Source of the DNA: Chloroflexota bacterium
GTDB taxonomy: Bacteria > Chloroflexota > UBA11872
Length of the DNA stretch: 64,000 nt
Assembly: GCA_022825895.1 (NCBI GenBank)
Contig: JAJDVX010000041.1
Coordinates: 1-64,000, forward strand
Reading direction: 5' to 3'
Shown: positions 61,380 to 64,000 of the stretch, one piece after another
Position numbering within the stretch: the first letter of the stretch is position 1
How the letters are laid out: each line of letters starts with the position of its first letter
Program-made: the position numbers and the translations under genes
The notes under the pieces: generated by a model
What the model saw: only the letters and a program-made list of their open reading frames with translations
Database searches by the model: none
What the model was told of the DNA's origin: nothing

Positions 61380-62656
61380 TCGAGACGGCCGTCGCGGCCT
61401 TCCAGCTTCCCGACGTTCGTCGCAAGATTCTTTTCACCATCGGCCTCCTGGTCGTGTTTCGGGCAGTCGCGCATATTCCCCTGCCCGGAGTCAACACGGA
61501 GTTGCTGGCCGATTTCTTTGCCGGCAACCAGTTGCTGGGCTTTATGAACCTGCTCTCCGGTGGGGCGCTGGAAAATTTCTCGGTCGTCGCGTTGGGCGTC
61601 TATCCGTACGTGACGGCCAACATCGCTTCGACCGTCCTGGTTCCGCTGATTCCTCCGCTACAGGAACTCTCGCGGGAGGGCGAAGCCGGCCGCCGCAAGA
61701 TCGCCCAGTGGACGCGCCTGGCCACCATCCCGTTCGCCATGTTGCAAGGATTTGGCCAGATCCAGATTCTGCGCTCCGCGCAGCAGGGACTCTTATCGCC
61801 GACGCTCGGCGCGTTTGACATTGTGGTCATGCTGATTGTGATGACTGCGGGCACGATGTTTCTGCTCTGGATCGGCGAGCTGATCACGGAGAACGGCATC
61901 GGCAATGGCGTATCCATCATCATTTTCGCCGGCATCGTGGCCGGAGCTCCCGCCGCGCTCGGTCAGTCACTCTTCGCCGGCGAGAATATTGGCGGATTCG
62001 TTGCCGTCGTCATCATTGGTCTCATCATGATCGCGGCCATCGTATTTGTGCAGGAAGCGCAGCGCCGAATCCCGGTTCATTACGCCAAGCGAATCCGGGG
62101 AACCCGCATGTATGGCGGGCAGAGCACGCACATCCCGCTCAAGGTCAATTCAGCGGGCATGATTCCACTGATCTTCGCGTTCTCGCTGATGCTGCTTCCG
62201 GCGACGGTGGCCAGCTATTTCGAAACGTCGCAGGTCTCGTGGCTGGCTAATGCCGCCGGAGCCATTGCAATTACCCTGAGCCCCAGCAACGCTATCTATT
62301 GGGTGTTTACCTTTCTGCTCGTCATCGTTTTCACCTACGTCTATACCCTGGTCGTCTTTCAACAGCAAAACCTGGCCGAGAATCTGCAGAAAAATGGGGG
62401 GTTTATCCCAGGAATCCGTCCGGGCCGCCCGACACACCAGTACCTGACCGGGGTGGTGAATCGGATCACCCTGGCGGGCGCTGTGTTCCTGGGCATCATC
62501 GCGGTCGTGCCATTCGTCGCGCAGTCGGTGACGGGCGCGGACGCGGTAGCCATCAGTAGCACGGGAATGCTGATCGTCGTGGGCGTGGTTCTGGACACCA
62601 TGCGCCAGCTTGAGTCCCAGTTGATGATGCGCAACTACGAAGGGTTCATTCGGTAG
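61376..62656 (+). CDS. secY: Protein translocase subunit SecY
   Basis: HIPLPGVN; GLGVYPYVTANI-like motif; IRGTRMYGGQSTHIPLKVNSAGMIPLIFA. Confidence 0.97.
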   Translation: MIETAVAAFQLPDVRRKILFTIGLLVVFRAVAHIPLPGVNTELLADFFAGNQLLGFMNLLSGGALENFSVVALGVYPYVTANIASTVLVPLIPPLQELSREGEAGRRKIAQWTRLATIPFAMLQGFGQIQILRSAQQGLLSPTLGAFDIVVMLIVMTAGTMFLLWIGELITENGIGNGVSIIIFAGIVAGAPAALGQSLFAGENIGGFVAVVIIGLIMIAAIVFVQEAQRRIPVHYAKRIRGTRMYGGQSTHIPLKVNSAGMIPLIFAFSLMLLPATVASYFETSQVSWLANAAGAIAITLSPSNAIYWVFTFLLVIVFTYVYTLVVFQQQNLAENLQKNGGFIPGIRPGRPTHQYLTGVVNRITLAGAVFLGIIAVVPFVAQSVTGADAVAISSTGMLIVVGVVLDTMRQLESQLMMRNYEGFIR

Positions 62657-62660
62657 GCGA

Positions 62661-63233
62661 ATGGGTGAGCGTCCCGTGATTGTGGTACTTCTTGGCCCGC
62701 CGGGTGCGGGCAAGGGCACGCAGGGTGAGCGGCTGGTCCGCCGCATTGCGGTGGATCACGTATCCACCGGTGATCTCTTTCGCGATGCGGTCACGACCGG
62801 ATCGCCCGCCGGCCTGCGTGCCGAGTCGTACCTGCACAGCGGCCAACTCGTTCCGGACCAGGTCGTCCTGCAGGTCATCGAGGAGTATCTGGGCGTCGCT
62901 CGCGGACGAGACACTTGCTTTGACGGTTTTCCGCGTACGCGCAACCAGGCGGAAAAGCTGGACGATCTCCTCAAGCAATTCAATCTCGCGGTCACGGCTG
63001 TCATCTATATCAACGTGCCCGACGATGTGGCCCTCACGCGTCTGCTGTCCCGCGGCCGGGAGGATGACACCGAAGAAACGGCACGCTATCGACTCCAGGT
63101 GTATCACGAGGACACCGCGCCGCTCATTGACTATTACCGTGACGCGGGCGTTCTCATTGAGGTGGACGGGTCCGGCGGCGTGGAGCCCGTCGCACAGCGC
63201 GTGTGGACGGCGCTGAAGAACGCTATTCGATGA
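62661..63233 (+). CDS. adk: Adenylate kinase
   Basis: LLGPPGAGKGTQGERLV; STGDLFRDAV; FDGFPRTRNQAEKLDDLL. Confidence 0.96.
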   Translation: MGERPVIVVLLGPPGAGKGTQGERLVRRIAVDHVSTGDLFRDAVTTGSPAGLRAESYLHSGQLVPDQVVLQVIEEYLGVARGRDTCFDGFPRTRNQAEKLDDLLKQFNLAVTAVIYINVPDDVALTRLLSRGREDDTEETARYRLQVYHEDTAPLIDYYRDAGVLIEVDGSGGVEPVAQRVWTALKNAIR

Positions 63234-64000
63234 TGTCCGGTTCAATCAGACCGAAGACGGCTGAAGAAATCGAGGCCATGGGGGCCTCGGGTCGCGTGTT
63301 GGCGGGTGCACTCAACGCGATTGAGGCGGCCGTGGAGCCGGGCGTGACGACGGGAGCGCTCAACGAGATCGCCGAGACGTACATCCGCGATCACGGCGGC
63401 ATTCCCTCGTTCCTTGGCGTGCCCGCGGCCGACCCGGGCATCGAGCCGTTTCCCGGGGCGATCTGCGCGTCGGTCAACGACGCCATTGTGCACGGGATTC
63501 CGGGTAGCGCCGTCTTGCGGGAAGGCGATATCATAGGGCTGGACTGTGGAGTGATTCTTGACGGCTGGCACTCCGATTCAGCGCGTACGCTCGCGGTAGG
63601 CGAGATTAGCCCTGACGCGAGCCGCCTGCTTGATGTAACTCGCGCCGCCCTGGCTGAAGCTATTGGCGCATCCGTCGCGGGCGGTCACATTGGCGATATT
63701 GGGGCAGCTGTGCAAAAGCTGGTGGAGGAGGCCGGGCTCACGATCGTGAGGCGTTTCGTAGGACACGGGATCGGAAGGACCATGCATGAGTCGCCACAAG
63801 TGCCGAACTTCGGTCGGCCCGGCGGCGGTCCCGCGCTGCTTCCGGGGACGACACTGGCTATTGAGCCAATGGTAAATATCGGTTCCGCTGGCGTGGTGTT
63901 TGACGACGATGGCTGGACGGCGCGAACCGATGATGGCGCCCTTTCAGCTCACTTCGAGCATACGGTGGCCATTACGGATGCCGGCCCGCGGATTCTGACG
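63230..64000 (+). CDS. map: Methionine aminopeptidase (truncated by window end)
   Basis: Open frame MSGSIRPKTAEEIEAMGASGRVLAG...VNDAIVHGIPG...FVGHGIGRTMHESPQVPNFG...AIEPM to base 64000; absent from the ORF track because it has no stop. Confidence 0.93.
   Translation, partial: MMSGSIRPKTAEEIEAMGASGRVLAGALNAIEAAVEPGVTTGALNEIAETYIRDHGGIPSFLGVPAADPGIEPFPGAICASVNDAIVHGIPGSAVLREGDIIGLDCGVILDGWHSDSARTLAVGEISPDASRLLDVTRAALAEAIGASVAGGHIGDIGAAVQKLVEEAGLTIVRRFVGHGIGRTMHESPQVPNFGRPGGGPALLPGTTLAIEPMVNIGSAGVVFDDDGWTARTDDGALSAHFEHTVAITDAGPRILT

Overview
High-GC bacterial chromosomal window, probably Chloroflexota (inferred from gene context and protein style; not verified). It contains: (1) 1-8.46 kb: a minus-strand shikimate operon aroF-aroA-aroE-aroC-aroK and a DUF2851-like gene, with its gaps filled by short palindromic GC-rich repeats and a 291-bp tandem duplication; (2) 8.47-17.3 kb: a heat-shock/proteolysis operon lon-dnaK-grpE-dnaJ-hspR-clpB/C; (3) 17.3-24 kb: creatininase-family, NUDIX, GNAT, two envelope proteins and miaB; (4) 24-36.2 kb: a surface-glycan cluster (rmlD, glycosyltransferases, O-antigen ligase/polymerase-like, WbaP-like initiator) and an NHL-repeat Tat lipoprotein; (5) 36.3-39.4 kb: a second grpE-dnaJ pair, prmA and a HIT gene; (6) 39.8-64 kb: rpoB-rpoC, rpsL-rpsG-fusA-tuf and the S10-spc ribosomal operon through secY-adk-map (map cut by the window end). 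No phage, CRISPR, rRNA or tRNA was recognised. The best leads are a candidate aromatic-amino-acid attenuator (leader peptide with Tyr/Phe codons plus intrinsic terminator) upstream of aroF; a HAIR-like operator on a consensus-like promoter giving a nearly leaderless lon mRNA; filled/empty-site evidence that a 24-bp palindromic module inserted into a repeat; and candidate structured leaders upstream of rpoB and a GNAT gene.
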